Source: Owenia fusiformis
Taxonomy: Eukaryota > Annelida > Polychaeta > Sabellida > Oweniidae
NCBI GenBank assembly: GCA_903813345.2
Contig: CAIIXF020000002.1
Span: forward strand, 906,001 to 970,000
Length of the DNA stretch: 64,000 bases
Reading direction: 5' to 3'
A program made the position numbers and the translations under genes. The notes beneath the pieces were generated by a model that did not search any database, was not told where the DNA came from, and worked only from the letters and a program-made list of their open reading frames with translations. Of this stretch, positions 47,320 through 58,630 are shown piece after piece. Position 1 is the stretch's first letter, and each line of letters begins with the position of its first letter.

Positions 47320-47625
47320 TATTTATTTATTTTATTTGACAGACGCCTTAGAAACGGCGGCACACTTATCACATTTTAAAACATTTTAAAACAATAATAC
47401 ATACTAAAAACATTTATACAAGAACTCCTTAGATTTGAGGATAAAAACATGGAGCTTAATTCTCTTGGACATAGTTTGGACTCAATATCGAAAAAAAATC
47501 CTGATCTCTCTTTAATAAAGGCGGGGCTTTCTAGGAGTCTATGTGTGATATCATCTTTACATGGATGTGGATATACATGGATCCATATCCATATACATGG
47601 ATATAAACATCTTCGGTTCTGATGC
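47320..47625 (-). mobile_element. Possible retroposon 3' end with (AAATA) tail
   Basis: On the minus strand a coding-like stretch (HRLLESPAFIKERSGFFFD, then SSNLRSSCINVFSMYY) ends at a stop. It is followed by GCCGCCGTTTCTAAGGCGTC and an AAATAAATAAAT simple-repeat tail. A 3' simple-repeat tail after a short coding remnant is usual for truncated non-LTR retrotransposons. No reverse transcriptase motif is present in what remains, so this is tentative. Confidence 0.3.
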
Positions 47626-48198
47626 ACCTTTGCTCTCCCATTCTGATTTAGCTGAGATTTTAGTCAACATTAATCAACAATCAATAGACGTGTATTTCAT
47701 ATATTTATTTGGATTCTACGCTTTTGTATCAGCGGCACAACAGATATGTGCGACCATTTGAACATTTATATATATAATATCCAATTATGAAAGTGTCATG
47801 ACAATGTTGCAATTTTTAACTGAACAGTAAAATTTGGTAGAAATAGGCCATTGTTCGCAAAATCAAGGTGTTTTGACCCCCAATTCACATAATTGGTTAT
47901 ATCTCTAGATAGGGTTGTTGAATATTGTTAAATTATATATCATTTTATTGCAAATTAAATTATCTTTAAAATGATATTTCATTGTTGGCGTTTTTGTTAA
48001 AAAATAAATATTTATTAGGAATATTAGCTAGGGGGGGGGGGTGGGCCACCCTGTATTTGATGACATATTTGAATTCTGTGTGTAATTTTCTATCAAAACA
48101 ACTTTGATCTGATATTCGATGATTAGGGGAAGTTTTGCTAAAATATGTCCACATATCAAATATATCTTCAAGTGATATTCGATATATGTGCATGCAAC
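47626..48198. other. AT-rich DNA, nothing recognised
   Basis: No exon signals. A G-tract next to GTGGGCCACC at 48031-48050 resembles the ends of the hAT-like elements but no partner end was found. Confidence 0.35.
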
Positions 48199-48199
48199 C

Positions 48200-48381
48200 A
48201 TGCAGGGGGGGATCTGGGAATCAACAAGGGGGGGGGGGCAAATTTCAGGTATGAGAAAAAAACTTTTGGGCCCCTAAATTTTGAGACCAATTTCCTTCAA
48301 AACAAGGCCCTTTTTTCGGACCCAATTTTTTTATGGGCCCACCCAAAGGGGGGGCTGCCCCCCCCCCAGATCCGCCAGTGA
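48200..48381. mobile_element. Short hAT-like element, CACTGGCGGATCTGGG ends
   Basis: The left end CAGGGGGGGATCTGGG and the right end CAGATCCGCCAGTG are inverted relatives. ACCATG lies on each side (48192 and 48382), consistent with a partly preserved target duplication. The interior is GGGCCC and poly-G rich and non-coding. Similar ends occur at 61217 and 63216. Confidence 0.6.
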
Positions 48382-49290
48382 CCATGCGATAAAAGATATA
48401 CACCCCACATTCGCCCATTATAGTATAATATATTATATTATAAATATATCGTGTTTTTCAGATAACTTAATAAGTGAGCCAAAATATAACGAAGATTGTT
48501 TGTACCGATTTTAATAAGATTAGGCTGTAGGATAACACTGCATGTACAGTATCTAGGTTAAGTGCCAAGATAAAACGCCAAATCAAATTGTCGACATAGT
48601 CCAGCTACTACAGTATGCCAAGTGAGCATGGCAAGTACCGAAAGTTCAACAGTTTAACATTTTCATTAAGGCAAGAACATAATAGCCCTTAACTCCTGAA
48701 AAGAACACTTTTAATCTTGTATATCTTAGTATCTCCACGAATTTAAACTGAACATCATTTGCGTCCTTTTTACTGATATTGATCTCTCATCGCGATAGCC
48801 GCGCCCCCTTTGTCTTTCTCCTTCCTCGCAAACGGCAGGTAAGAGGGGCTCTGGCATACCAGAATGTTGATCTCTAGTTAGTTGTAATACATTCCACATA
48901 TTCATTGGCAGTGCTCGTCTTCAACATTACCACTGCGTAAGGCAGAACTTAGTCTCAGCTTCCATCGTAAGGTGGCGATTTCACCAAAAAATAATTAACG
49001 TGATTGGTTCTTGTTAATAAAAACGGCAACTTTTTTCTTCAAGAAGCCAAACAGTACACTTGCTTCAAGACTGGAATGTCTACTCTGACAACCAATTTTT
49101 GCTTTCTAGAAATCACTAAACTGAAAAGTTGACTTGCTTGACGTGCTTGGTCATTTTACTTCAAGACGAGATTAAGATGCCGGAATAATTCGAACGCTCA
49201 TCATTTTGCATACTTTCTGGAGATGATCCAGAACTAAGCTGAAAAGTTGAATATATAGTGATTTATATCGCCATTCACTTACTACAACAA
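48382..49290. other. Unique DNA without a gene
   Basis: No splice-bounded exon or repeat was recognised. GC content rises slightly around 48780-49000. Confidence 0.35.
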
Positions 49291-49297
49291 CAATTGG

Positions 49298-50718
49298 TCA
49301 CAGGGAGTGTACCAAATTAACCCTATCCACCAAAATAGTTCTCACGGTAACCGGACAACTCATCCCGTAGACAACTTATCCCTGGACAGCTTCGTGTGAT
49401 AAAGAATGAGTTGTCTAGGGGATGAGTTGTCTAGGGGATGAGATGTCCAGGGGATGAGTTGTCCAGGGAATGATATGTCCAGGGGATGAGTTGTCTAGGG
49501 GATTAGTTGTCCAGGGATGAGTTGTCTAGGGGATCAGTAATCCGTTCTCACTACGTTCTCGAAAACGGGCTTCAACTGTGTTCAAACGGACTGGACATAC
49601 TTAGAACCGTTTGGAGTCTATTTACAAACTTCACCGAACGTAGTCGAACGGGTAGGTCCTCTAGAACTTAGAACATGCTCAAAATGTTCTCGTGGTCTTC
49701 ACGTTCTACAATTAGAACGAGTGACAACGTACTTACGACGAGCTGGACGTACTACGAACGGAACCATCGTACTTCAATCCTACTATAATAGGGACGTTTT
49801 ACGAGTTGAACTGTCTGAGGACGTATTAAGAACGAGGTAGAACCAATTGCAAACGGGTTTAAACTGATTAAGAACGTATTTAAGACTGCTTATGAACGAG
49901 TTAGCAAAAATATAGCTATCACACCAAACAAGTTGCCACTGTGTTCTTAAAAACTGGTTTTAAACTGTGTGCGAACGGAATGAACGTAGCTGCAACTTTT
50001 TTAGGTCTATTTACGAACTTCATGAACGTACTCAGACGGGAAGGTGATTTTAGAACTTTGAATCGATTCAAAATTCGATGGCGACCATACCGTTCTGTAA
50101 TAAGGTCATGATGAGCTTCTAGACTAAGGGACGCGTGATACGACGTTGCACACCGACCTGGTGCGACCTGAACGAACTGTGAATGAGATGGACGTTTTGA
50201 GGACTGTTTATGAACGAATTGGCTAATTATTTTATATTTCCCGACTACAGCCAGATTTAGCCCCTTTTACGACTTTTTCGTAGGACTGGAAAGAACGGTT
50301 GAGAACTAGTTTGGTGTGATAGGGGGTAAGCGCGACAGTTGAACGCACGGGGTAAGGTTCAACACGCGGGTGTTGCGATTTGAGCAAACTGATGTTTTCA
50401 TCGTTCAGAAAGATCTGGTCTAGTTTTACGCTCGGGCAAATTTACCTGAGATACGGTTCAACACAAATTCACATTCTTTGTGTTGTACCTCACCGTATAC
50501 CGTATACTACATTGGGAGTTTGTGTAGGTTGAACTATGAAATTCACTGTCAAGTTCACTGTCTAGGATGTTGTTACAGACATTTACATTAAAAATCTCTA
50601 GAAATTAGACCAGCTCTTTCTGAAAAGATGAATACATCAGTTTGCTTTTTCATCACCCTCATGTTGTACCTTACCACGCGCGTTTAACTGTCACGCTTAA
50701 TTTGGTACACACCCTGTG
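49298..50718. mobile_element. Inverted-repeat element interrupted by a nested element
   Basis: The outer left arm starts CACAGGGAGTGTACCAAATT and the right arm, reversed, starts CACAGGGTGTGTACCAAATT. The right arm then continues AAGCGTGACAGTTAAACGC. The same continuation in the left arm is found only after a gap of about 1 kb (AAGCGCGACAGTTGAACGC at 50331). Together the arms pair for over 100 bp, including GCAAACTGATG and TTCAGAAAGA. The gap is the nested element listed next. There is no ORF. Confidence 0.7.
49320..50330. mobile_element. PiggyBac-like MITE nested in the left arm
   Basis: The left end CCCTATCCACCAAAATAGTT and the right end (reversed) CCCTATCACACCAAACTAGT are inverted repeats. 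A third copy of the end, GCTATCACACCAAACAAGTT, lies inside at 49914, so the right part (49914-50326) may itself be a unit or an internal duplication. The left junction is TTAA and the right one a mutated GTAA. CCCTA ends at TTAA are typical of piggyBac-type transposons (inference). A 17-bp array of GATGAGTTGTCTAGGG lies at 49405-49545. Confidence 0.6.
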
Positions 50719-50849
50719 TCAATCGCGCTCAATTGCAGGGAGTAGCCACCATGCTGGACTAAAATCACTGAACAGCGTGAAAAGAGATTAAATCGCATAT
50801 GAACAGGTAGACAATAAAAACCAAAATCCAAATATCATGTCAGATTATC

Positions 50850-52295
50850 GTAAGACAATAACGAAGAAACTGTATTCATTTTACATGTAATTAGAGGAAG
50901 GAGATAAAAACAACCATATTTGGTTATAGGAAAACATTAACGAAGAAATAGTATTCATTTTATACGAAATCGGAGGAAGGAGATGTCGAAATAACCATAT
51001 TTGGTTATTGAAAAACATTAACGAAGAAATAGTATTCATTTTATACAAAATCGGAGGAAGGAGAAAGACATTAACGAAGAAATAATTATTTATTTTATAC
51101 GAAATCGGAGGAAGGAGATGTCGAAATAACCATATTTGGTTATTGAAAAACATTAACGAAGATATAGTATTCATTTTATACGAAATCGGAGGAAGGAGAT
51201 GTCGAAATAACCATATTTGGTTATTGAAAAACATTAACAAAAAAAAGTATTCATTTTATACGAAATCGGAGGAAGGAGATGTCGAAATAACCACGTTTGG
51301 TTATGGAAAGACATTAACGAAGAAATAGTATTCATTTTAGACGAAATCGGAGGAAGGGGATGTCGAAATAACCACTTTTGGTTATGGAAAGACATTAACG
51401 AAGAAATAGTATTCATTTTATACGAAATCGGAAGAAGGAGATGTCGAAATAACCACGTTTGGTTATGGAAAAACATTAACGAAGAAATAGTATTCATTTT
51501 ATACGAAATCGGAGGAAGGAGATGTCTAAATAACCACATTTGGTTATAGAAAAACATTAACGAAGAAAAAGTATTCATTTTATACGAAATCGGAAGAAGG
51601 AGATGTCGAAATAACCACATCTGGTTATGGAAAGACATTAACGAAGAAATAGTATTCATTTTATACGAAATCGGAAGAAGGAGATGTCGAAATAACCATA
51701 TTTGGTTATTGAAAAACATTAACGAAGAAATAGTATTCATTTTATACGAAATCGGAGGAAGGAGATGTCGAAATAACAACATTTGGTTAAGGAAAGACAT
51801 TAACGAAGAAATAGTATTCATTTTATACGAAATCGGAGGAAGGAGATGTCGAAATAACAACATTTGGTTAAGGAAAGACATTAACGAAGAAATAGTATTA
51901 ATTTTATACGAAATCGGAAGAAGGAGATGTCGAAATAACCATATTTGGTTATTGAAAAACATTAACGAAGAAAAAGTATTCATTTTATACGAAATCGGAG
52001 GAAGGAGATGTCGAAATAACAACATTTGGTTAAGGAAAGACATTAACGAAGAAATAGTATTCATTTTATACGAAATCGGAGGAAGGAGATGTCGAAATAA
52101 CAACATTTGGTTAAGGAAAGACATTAACGAAGAAATAGTATTCATTTTATACGAAATCGGAGGAAAGAGATGAAAACGTTCATCATTAACGAAAAAACTG
52201 TATTCAATGTATGTAGGATCGGAGAAGGAAAATAAAAAATTAAAAGTCGAAATAACCATATATCAGATTATTAAAAGACATTAACGAAGAATCAG
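50850..52295. repeat. 81-bp minisatellite immediately upstream of the MFS gene
   Basis: About 18 copies of an 81-bp unit containing AACATTAACGAAGAAATAGT, ATTCATTTTATACGAAATCG, GAGGAAGGAGATGTCGAAAT and AACCATATTTGGTTA. The unit equals 27 codons and lacks stops in some frames, giving a 341-codon frame on minus and a 154-codon frame on plus; neither looks like a protein. Edge copies (50850-50900, 52180-52290) are most diverged. The array ends about 80 bp before the transporter's ATG. Confidence 0.9.
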
Positions 52296-52376
52296 AATTT
52301 AATATAGGATCATCAACAAAATATATTTCATTACATTCTTATCAGACTCTCGTGTCATGAAAGAACAAACGTGAAC

Positions 52377-53789
52377 ATGCAGAAATACATTTCCCTTTTT
52401 GTGGGAATACTTTGTACATTTTTGGGAGGAGTTTTGTATTGCTTCAACACGTATGCAGTCGCATTGAAAGCTACATTCAACTACACACAAATAGATTTAG
52501 AGCATATTTTTATAAGTGCCGATGTAGGCCAAAGTTTTATGCTCCCCGCCGGATTTGTATTTGATAAATTTGGACCTAGAGTTGTAAGTTTATTTGGTCT
52601 GATTTTCACTGGAGCTGGATTCGCACTACTTTGGATGGCAACAAAGTTTCAAACATTTTTCGCTACTAATGCCTGGCTGGGCTGTATAATATATTTTCTT
52701 ACACTATTTGGAACAACATTTTCGTATATAGCAGCTATAAGTGTTAACTACAGAAATTTTGGAAAAAATTATAGAGGTGTAATACTAGGGATTCTCTCCG
52801 CTGTATTTGGGGTTGCTGCAGCAATATACAGCGCCATCTATCAAGGCTTTTTTGTTCAAGGTCACATAGAAGATGCCGAGAACCAAAAATATGGAGATTT
52901 TATGCTGTCCCTTGCTGTGCTTAATGTAATCATTAATTCCTTTGCGATAGGCCTACTTAAGGAAATTCCAAATGAGAAAATATGTGATGCAAATGAAAGT
53001 AGTGAATTGAACGATCTCTTCAAAACATGCAAAGAAAACAAAGTTGCTGATAACCAAAGTACTGTAGATGAAAGCGGAAATGAGAAAAAATCATTGATTT
53101 CAAATGACAACATTCCATTCCCGCCAAATCTGAATGCTTGGCAAACCTTAAAAACGGTGCAATTTTATTACCTTTTTACAATAACTTGTATTTTAGTGGG
53201 AACTGGTGCTACATATATCAACAATATCTCGACTGTCTTGAAATCCATTAATAGAGAAAATAATATTGCAGTTTTTACAATAACCCTCCCAATTTTTAAT
53301 GCATTAGGTAGAATGAGCAGTCCTTTGGGATTCAATTATATTTGTATGAAATGGCCTAACATACCAATTTCGGCAAGTCTCTTACATTGTGTTATTTCAA
53401 TGTTTATAGGTCTACTTGTTATGCCTTTTTCCTATCATGAATTTGTTGGCTTATTCATTAGCGCGCTTTTGATCAGCTTTGCGTTTGGGTCATTTTATGC
53501 ACAAATTCAATGGGTCTTTATGGAATTATATGGTGTAAAATACATTGGACAAATCCTAGGTCTCGTATTTGCGGCACATGGCCTGGGTTTGTTTGGACTT
53601 CAACAATTGTTTGGCTTTAGTTACAAATTGAATAGCCTGGAAGGATCCAATGAGTGTTACGGTGAATCTTGTTCAAAGAGATTGGTTGTTTTACTTGCAA
53701 TTTTATGCTTTTGTGCATTGTTTTTAAATATTTGTTTGATCAAAATAGAAAGAGATGGCCTGCTAAAGCGAAAAGAAAACGTTAAATAA
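52377..53789 (+). CDS. MFS transporter, nodulin-like type, intronless
   Basis: This encodes a 470-residue, twelve-segment membrane transporter of the major facilitator superfamily. The N-terminal half has nodulin-like layout: GGVLYCFNTYAVALKATFNY in TM1, then ADVGQSFMLPAG, a motif-A-like FDKFGPR after TM2, and NYRGVILGILSAVFGVAAAI in TM4-5. A hydrophilic loop of about 70 residues (ANESSELNDL to EKKSLISNDN) separates the halves. TM7-12 follow and a basic tail (ERDGLLKRKE) ends it. The ATG at 52377 is the first in frame; an upstream GTG is not needed. There is no intron, unusual beside the heavily split genes here. The substrate cannot be told: known nodulin-like MFS members carry varied small solutes or have no known substrate. 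Confidence 0.75.
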   Translation: MQKYISLFVGILCTFLGGVLYCFNTYAVALKATFNYTQIDLEHIFISADVGQSFMLPAGFVFDKFGPRVVSLFGLIFTGAGFALLWMATKFQTFFATNAWLGCIIYFLTLFGTTFSYIAAISVNYRNFGKNYRGVILGILSAVFGVAAAIYSAIYQGFFVQGHIEDAENQKYGDFMLSLAVLNVIINSFAIGLLKEIPNEKICDANESSELNDLFKTCKENKVADNQSTVDESGNEKKSLISNDNIPFPPNLNAWQTLKTVQFYYLFTITCILVGTGATYINNISTVLKSINRENNIAVFTITLPIFNALGRMSSPLGFNYICMKWPNIPISASLLHCVISMFIGLLVMPFSYHEFVGLFISALLISFAFGSFYAQIQWVFMELYGVKYIGQILGLVFAAHGLGLFGLQQLFGFSYKLNSLEGSNECYGESCSKRLVVLLAILCFCALFLNICLIKIERDGLLKRKENVK

Positions 53790-56785
53790 AAATAGATTAT
53801 TTACTAAGAGGGATTCGATATGGCTTTTATTCCGAGGGACAATATGATGTTTCTCAAGGGCCTCAAGGGCCCGGAGGACCAGAGGGAAATATCATATTGT
53901 CACGGATCTAAGCCAAAGAACAGATGTCTTGTTTCCAGACTTTGAATAAGTTCGGTAGCACGAATTTTAAAGTCTAGGAAATAAGTCACGAGTGGATAAA
54001 TCACGTACATTTCATCGAGTCATGTGCTTAAATTATTTTCACATATTGAAAAGGATTTTGTAAGTATAACATTTTGCAAGAAAAACATTTGTGTCAATGG
54101 TCAAAACTAGGTCAACACTAACCATTTGACCTGCATAAGCACATGTCTTGCTATTCCTAATGATACCATTTGTAGGTTTTCACTGCCAACTTGAATTGAG
54201 AAATTTATGAAGGTACTTAATTTCACTGGATCTAAAAATAACCATGCTTGTTTGTAATTTCAAGAATGCAGATTATTTTAAACACTGTGTTTAGGTTTGC
54301 TGGACCTTGCATAACTAAGCATGAATTTGTCATAATTCGGATTATAATAAAAACTTTAGTACTTAAAAATAATATAGTTATTGTAAAATTATACAGGAGT
54401 TCTTTATGGAACTTAACACCGCAACGATTTATTTGACCGAAATGAACTTTAAAAAGTAGTTCAAACAAACACCCGTTACTTGACCAAGAATCGAGCCAAA
54501 ATATATAAAGCAATTAGATGTAACCAGAGCAAATTGTTTTTAACTTGGGTAAAGCTAATGATATACTTGTTGTTGTTACAAGTTGCGAAAGTCAAAACTC
54601 GATCATCGTTGCCGCCAAACGCCAAAAATATCCTTTTGATTCTCACATTGCAAATACTCCGAACATTTGCCTCTGTTATTATAAGCTATGATTATAAGCT
54701 TTTTGGGCGGGCATTTTTAAATCAACGTGGCTTTCAGCCAATGTTGAAATTCTAAGGCATGTCTGGGACTCCATAATAACATATATACTTTATCGAACTC
54801 AGAATTCACATTGACATTAGTGTTGTACAATAAGGACCGACAAAAATGCTGTTACTTTTTAATATTTTTATAGATTTCTGATTTGTTTTTTACGGTACTT
54901 TGTCGAGCATTGTAACGATGTATTGTGAGAGTTATATAATGTACTCTAACATGAAGATGGTACTGGGCTGAACCTAATGTGCGTGTTTGTTAAATTCTGC
55001 AATTGTAATTTGCAATCTGCAATCTTGTATTTGTAATTCTGCAATCTTGTATTTGTATTTGTCAAGAATTAAATATCATATGAGTTTGACATCAGGAATT
55101 CAAATTCATGATTTTTTTTTATTGTTTATTGACATGAGTGGATTAAATAATCAAGGAAATCAATGATTTTTAAGTTAATAGTGTCAATATGTATGGTACA
55201 AAGTGTGATACATCATTGGAAAAATCGTCCAATGTTACGTTGATTGGAGTATATCTGATTTTTGTGAATCAATATCATAAATTACTACATTATATCCAAC
55301 TAGATACTAAAATTTAGAGTGAACTAGATGCATGGGAATTTGGTATATTTCACGGATGTATTGTAAAGCAGACCCGATGATACCATGGGCTTGGCGGTAG
55401 GTTCGGCTCAACTCGGATCCTCGGAAACTCACTGTATCCGTGCATTTGGCAGATCAGAAAAGCCAAAGGGATCAACATATGTCTTTGAGAGTGAATTTAA
55501 CCAATCTCTGAATGGGATCAGATGTGTAGAAATAGAGGGGCAAGGATAGTGGTCGAGACTTCTGTAACGAGTGGAATGCGAAACTTCTTGACGTATTGCT
55601 GAGGTCATATCCTTCTAGTGGTGGGTCAATGCAACTTTGCATGGTCTTTCCAATGGTATATCACTATAGGTACTATATATGAAGGTTTTCTCTTTAGCAA
55701 GGGGACGGGACTTATTTGGCACCCTCTGTCACATATATTACATACATTGTTATACAAACCTGTATTTGCCTGTACCTAAGTTCTGTATATAACATACAAT
55801 AAACTATGCTCTTAGCTTTTAGCCAGATCCAGTTGTACTGTTAACACCCTCTATACGAACTCATTTATCTCCTCTTCCAACATTTTAGTCTAATTCATAT
55901 ACGGGAAAACGATGATCTTTTACAATCACCAAACGCGTTGTCCAACGGGAAACTATTTTCCAGAAACTCTTGAAGGGGGAATGTAAGAGAAAAGTTGCAT
56001 AGGTATTGTCATGTGGTTGCTAGATAATAACATGTCATTATCCAGTCCATAACATTCCGTTTTGTTTTTTGTTTATTGTTATACTAGTTTAAAGCAAATA
56101 GGCCCTTAATACCTGGGGTAATCTTGTTACGTATCAAAGTAGGGAATATTTCATTGATTGGGTTACTATAGCAACGTATATCTCTGGTCTTCCACCCCTG
56201 TGGGACCCTCAACCACCAGCATTTGAAGTCATTCTAACATAGATTAAAATGGTATATGTGCCTATACTCTACACCTTTTTGCCATAAGCATGACAACTTT
56301 TCCCAAACCTGCTTGAAACAGTCTAAATAGAACTTGAGTAAATTCCATTCCCATCGTTTTTGGTGTTCGTATGCGGAAGTATACTTATGACGGCTTCGCA
56401 CTGGGGACAGCATCTTTTCAAATCAACCGAGGTTGGGCCATGCAGCCGAAGGTAAGCCATACAACCGAAGGTAAGCCATACAACCGAATTTTGCCGATTC
56501 AATCTGACGGAGAATGCCGAGCCCCTATTTTTGACCAATTAGAGACGTCCTCTTCACATTCGTGGTTCCCTCGGCCAACTTCGTTTGCAAAGAAAAGCTT
56601 CGACAATCTTCGGCAATCTTCGGCAATCTCCGGCTTTTCTTGAGGTATTTTCGGTTAATTGGCAAAAGTCGACACCCCTTCGCACTGCGCTTCGGTTCGC
56701 ATGTTAACCTTCCAAATCGCTGGATTTACAATTTACCCTATTCAAAAGGCCGCGTTTGTTTATATGTAACGAGGCCAATCCAGTT
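53790..56785. other. Gene-free region after the transporter
   Basis: AT-rich unique DNA. A short repeat of TGCAATCTTGTATTTGTAAT lies at 55000-55065. Around 56370-56640, direct repeats of AAGCCATACAACCGAA and CTTCGGCAATC occur. No exon-like signal was found. Confidence 0.4.
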
Positions 56786-56786
56786 A

Positions 56787-57892
56787 TGCCTTGGTCACAT
56801 TTGCTCCGATTTTCACTACGGCGCCCGGCCGATTGAGTATTTTGTTCAAAATTGAATACATTATTGAGCAAAGCACTCAATCGGCCGGGCGCCGGCCGAT
56901 GGATCCAGAAGCACTCGTTGCCATAAGTCGCGCCCTCAAAACCCGGGTTTGCCGTCATCCAAACCCGCCTTTGCAAAAAAACGAACGGTGCATTATTTGA
57001 CTCGTTCGTGTTATTTACGATACTTTTCAAACCAGAATTTTCATTGTTTTTATTAGAAGGGTTCCTCGTAATTAACTCTTAACTATGGATATGTTGACTT
57101 AACTACAACGGACTTTTAACGAGATGTTTTGCGCATAGGGTTATAAAGTGTCTTGTATGATGCGCCCTCAACATCCGGGTTTGCCGTCATCCAAATCCGC
57201 CTTTGCAAAAATGTGAACGGTTCATAATTAGAGTCATTCGCGTTATTTTCGGGAGTTTAATTGCTTTTATTTGAAGATCCTTGTTATCAATTGTAATATT
57301 GTAAGATTTTGGCCCAGACTGACACAACAGAAATTGTCAACACTGGATGATGGTAATAGCTCGTAATTGTATTTAAATCAAATATTATCCATATTTATGA
57401 ATAAAAATAGTATGTCAAGTTCCTCATCTCTACTGGTCAATTTTCCTTGCTTTAGTAGCCGTTGACCTGATACATTATCTTAGTCAAAATAGAGAACGAA
57501 CGAATATAAGGGGTCTTCTAGCTTTGCACATTTTAGACCAATCATAATACATAACTTTTTCTAATATGTTTAACGTCTTGGTAGATAAAAAATAACACGT
57601 ATAAAATTATAATAAAACGAACTTTTATATTTCGTGGCCTCATTAAACGCTTATTTCGTTTGGAATGGCCTTAAACCCTGGTCCGCGAAACACACATTTA
57701 AATAAGGGATTGGCGCACCCGGGTCTGACTGTAAACCTCCTGTTCACTGTCTCATGAATTATGAATGTAGTTTCGCACAGTTGTCAACGGAAACAAACAG
57801 TGAACCCTGGTTTCCCGAACCCGGGTTTCCAGGATTCGCCTTGCATGCCTTCGAATCTTTCTCGATGGATCGGAGCAAATGTGACCCAGGCA
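56787..57892. mobile_element. Palindromic MITE split by a Mutator-like insertion
   Basis: The left part (56787-56905) and the right end (57863-57892) together equal the 140-bp palindromic MITE at 25812: ends TGCCTTGGTCACATTTGCTC and GAGCAAATGTGACCCAGGCA, hairpin GGCCGATTGAGTATTTTGTT. They are separated by 957 bp bounded by CGATGGATC at 56897-56905 and 57863-57871, listed next. Confidence 0.75.
56906..57862. mobile_element. 957-bp insertion with 9-bp target duplication (Mutator-like)
   Basis: Flanked by direct copies of CGATGGATC. Its ends form a degenerate inverted repeat of about 45 bp: left AGAAGCACTCG..CCCTCAAAACCCGGGTT, right (reversed) AGAAAGATTCG..CCTGGAAACCCGGGTT. A 9-bp duplication with long imperfect ends is typical of Mutator-type transposons. 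Inside, an 85-bp block (GGGTTTGCCGTCATCCAAAC, CCGCCTTTGCAAAAA) is directly repeated at about 56930 and 57170. There is no transposase ORF, so it is non-autonomous. Confidence 0.65.
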
Positions 57893-58011
57893 TTACGCAG
57901 GGAACAACATTTTCAAGGATTTTTTACGAATATTCCTCTTTTGTTTGAACATCGTTCAAAATCAAAAGTTCGATATAGTCACACGCAAACTATTATATTG
58001 AAATTAAAACG

Positions 58012-58150
58012 TTAATAAAGAATTGGAATAGGTTTCTTCTTTCTCAAGCTTCCTTCGCCACATTCAGAGTTCCATGTTCCATCAGCGTTACAGCAAAGCG
58101 TCTCCAGGGCGTTTCCTGCCCCAGTGGGCACCCAATCATCGAACGTGCAC
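58012..58150 (-). CDS. Cysteine-rich gene, terminal exon D
   Basis: On the minus strand the acceptor TTCCTTTTGCATTTTAG precedes the exon. It takes two bases from the upstream exon (phase 2), giving 45 codons and a TAA at 58014-58012. Content: CTFDDWVPTG, ETLCCNADGTWNSECGEG and a basic tail. Phase and Cys start match exons A and C. Exon E ends GA|, so E to D reads ..MPE-CTFDDW. It appears to be the last exon of an unrecognised, probably secreted, cysteine-rich protein. The donor and acceptor quality and matching phases support it; the family is unknown. Confidence 0.55.
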
Positions 58151-58281
58151 CTAAAATGCAAAAGGAACATAGGCTATAAAGAGCGATTGGAAGAATCTTT
58201 ATATAAAGATGGCAGCGTTGCAGCAAAGCGTCCCCAGGGCCTTTTCCTGCACCAGTGGACACCCAATCATCGAACGTACAC
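58046..58281 (-). CDS. Duplicated terminal exon D' (alternative or decayed)
   Basis: A 131-bp tandem duplication places a second copy of exon D's start at 58281, again after a good acceptor (TTCCTTTTGCATTTAAG) and in the same phase. The reading begins CTFDDWVSTGAGK. One extra base compared with D then shifts the frame, after which the sequence stays open through the D copy to a stop near 58046. It could be an alternative 3' exon with a different tail or a decaying duplicate; nothing decides between these. Confidence 0.35.
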
Positions 58282-58508
58282 CTTAAATGCAAAAGGAACA
58301 CAGGCTTATAGGACACGCATGCACCCGATAAACTATGAAAATATGAATAGGGCTTAAAAGTATTATCAATTAAATATGTTAATCGCCAAAAATGGTTTAG
58401 ACAAGAATGATATTGCCGACTATGGTGCACTCCCAATATATACACCCCCTTAATAAGTTTCGAAACATATGTTACCACATATGTTACACTCCCCACATAT
58501 ATACGTAC

Positions 58509-58630
58509 TCTGGCATTCTGTTGAAAGCACCTACAAACTCCCCTGGGGGTAAGATAGGCAGATTGACACCATCCACCCCTGGATTGTCTCTGATCTGCTC
58601 ACAAAACCTTTGACCCTTAGGAACGTTATC
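58509..58630 (-). CDS. Cysteine-rich gene, exon E
   Basis: Minus strand, acceptor CTTAATTTCAG at 58631 and donor CCAGA|GTACGT. The 122-nt exon enters in phase 0 and leaves in phase 2, encoding DNVPKGQRFCEQIRDNPG, then VNLPILPPGEFVGAFNRMP. Entry phase 0 matches the end of exons A and C, and exit phase 2 matches the start of D and D'. One Cys is present. The Pro-rich PILPPGEF stretch looks like a linker. Family not recognised. Confidence 0.6.

Noticed and set aside
51234-52259. 341-codon minus-strand frame
   Set aside because: 81-bp minisatellite read through; same unit repeated with small changes, no start context or homology.
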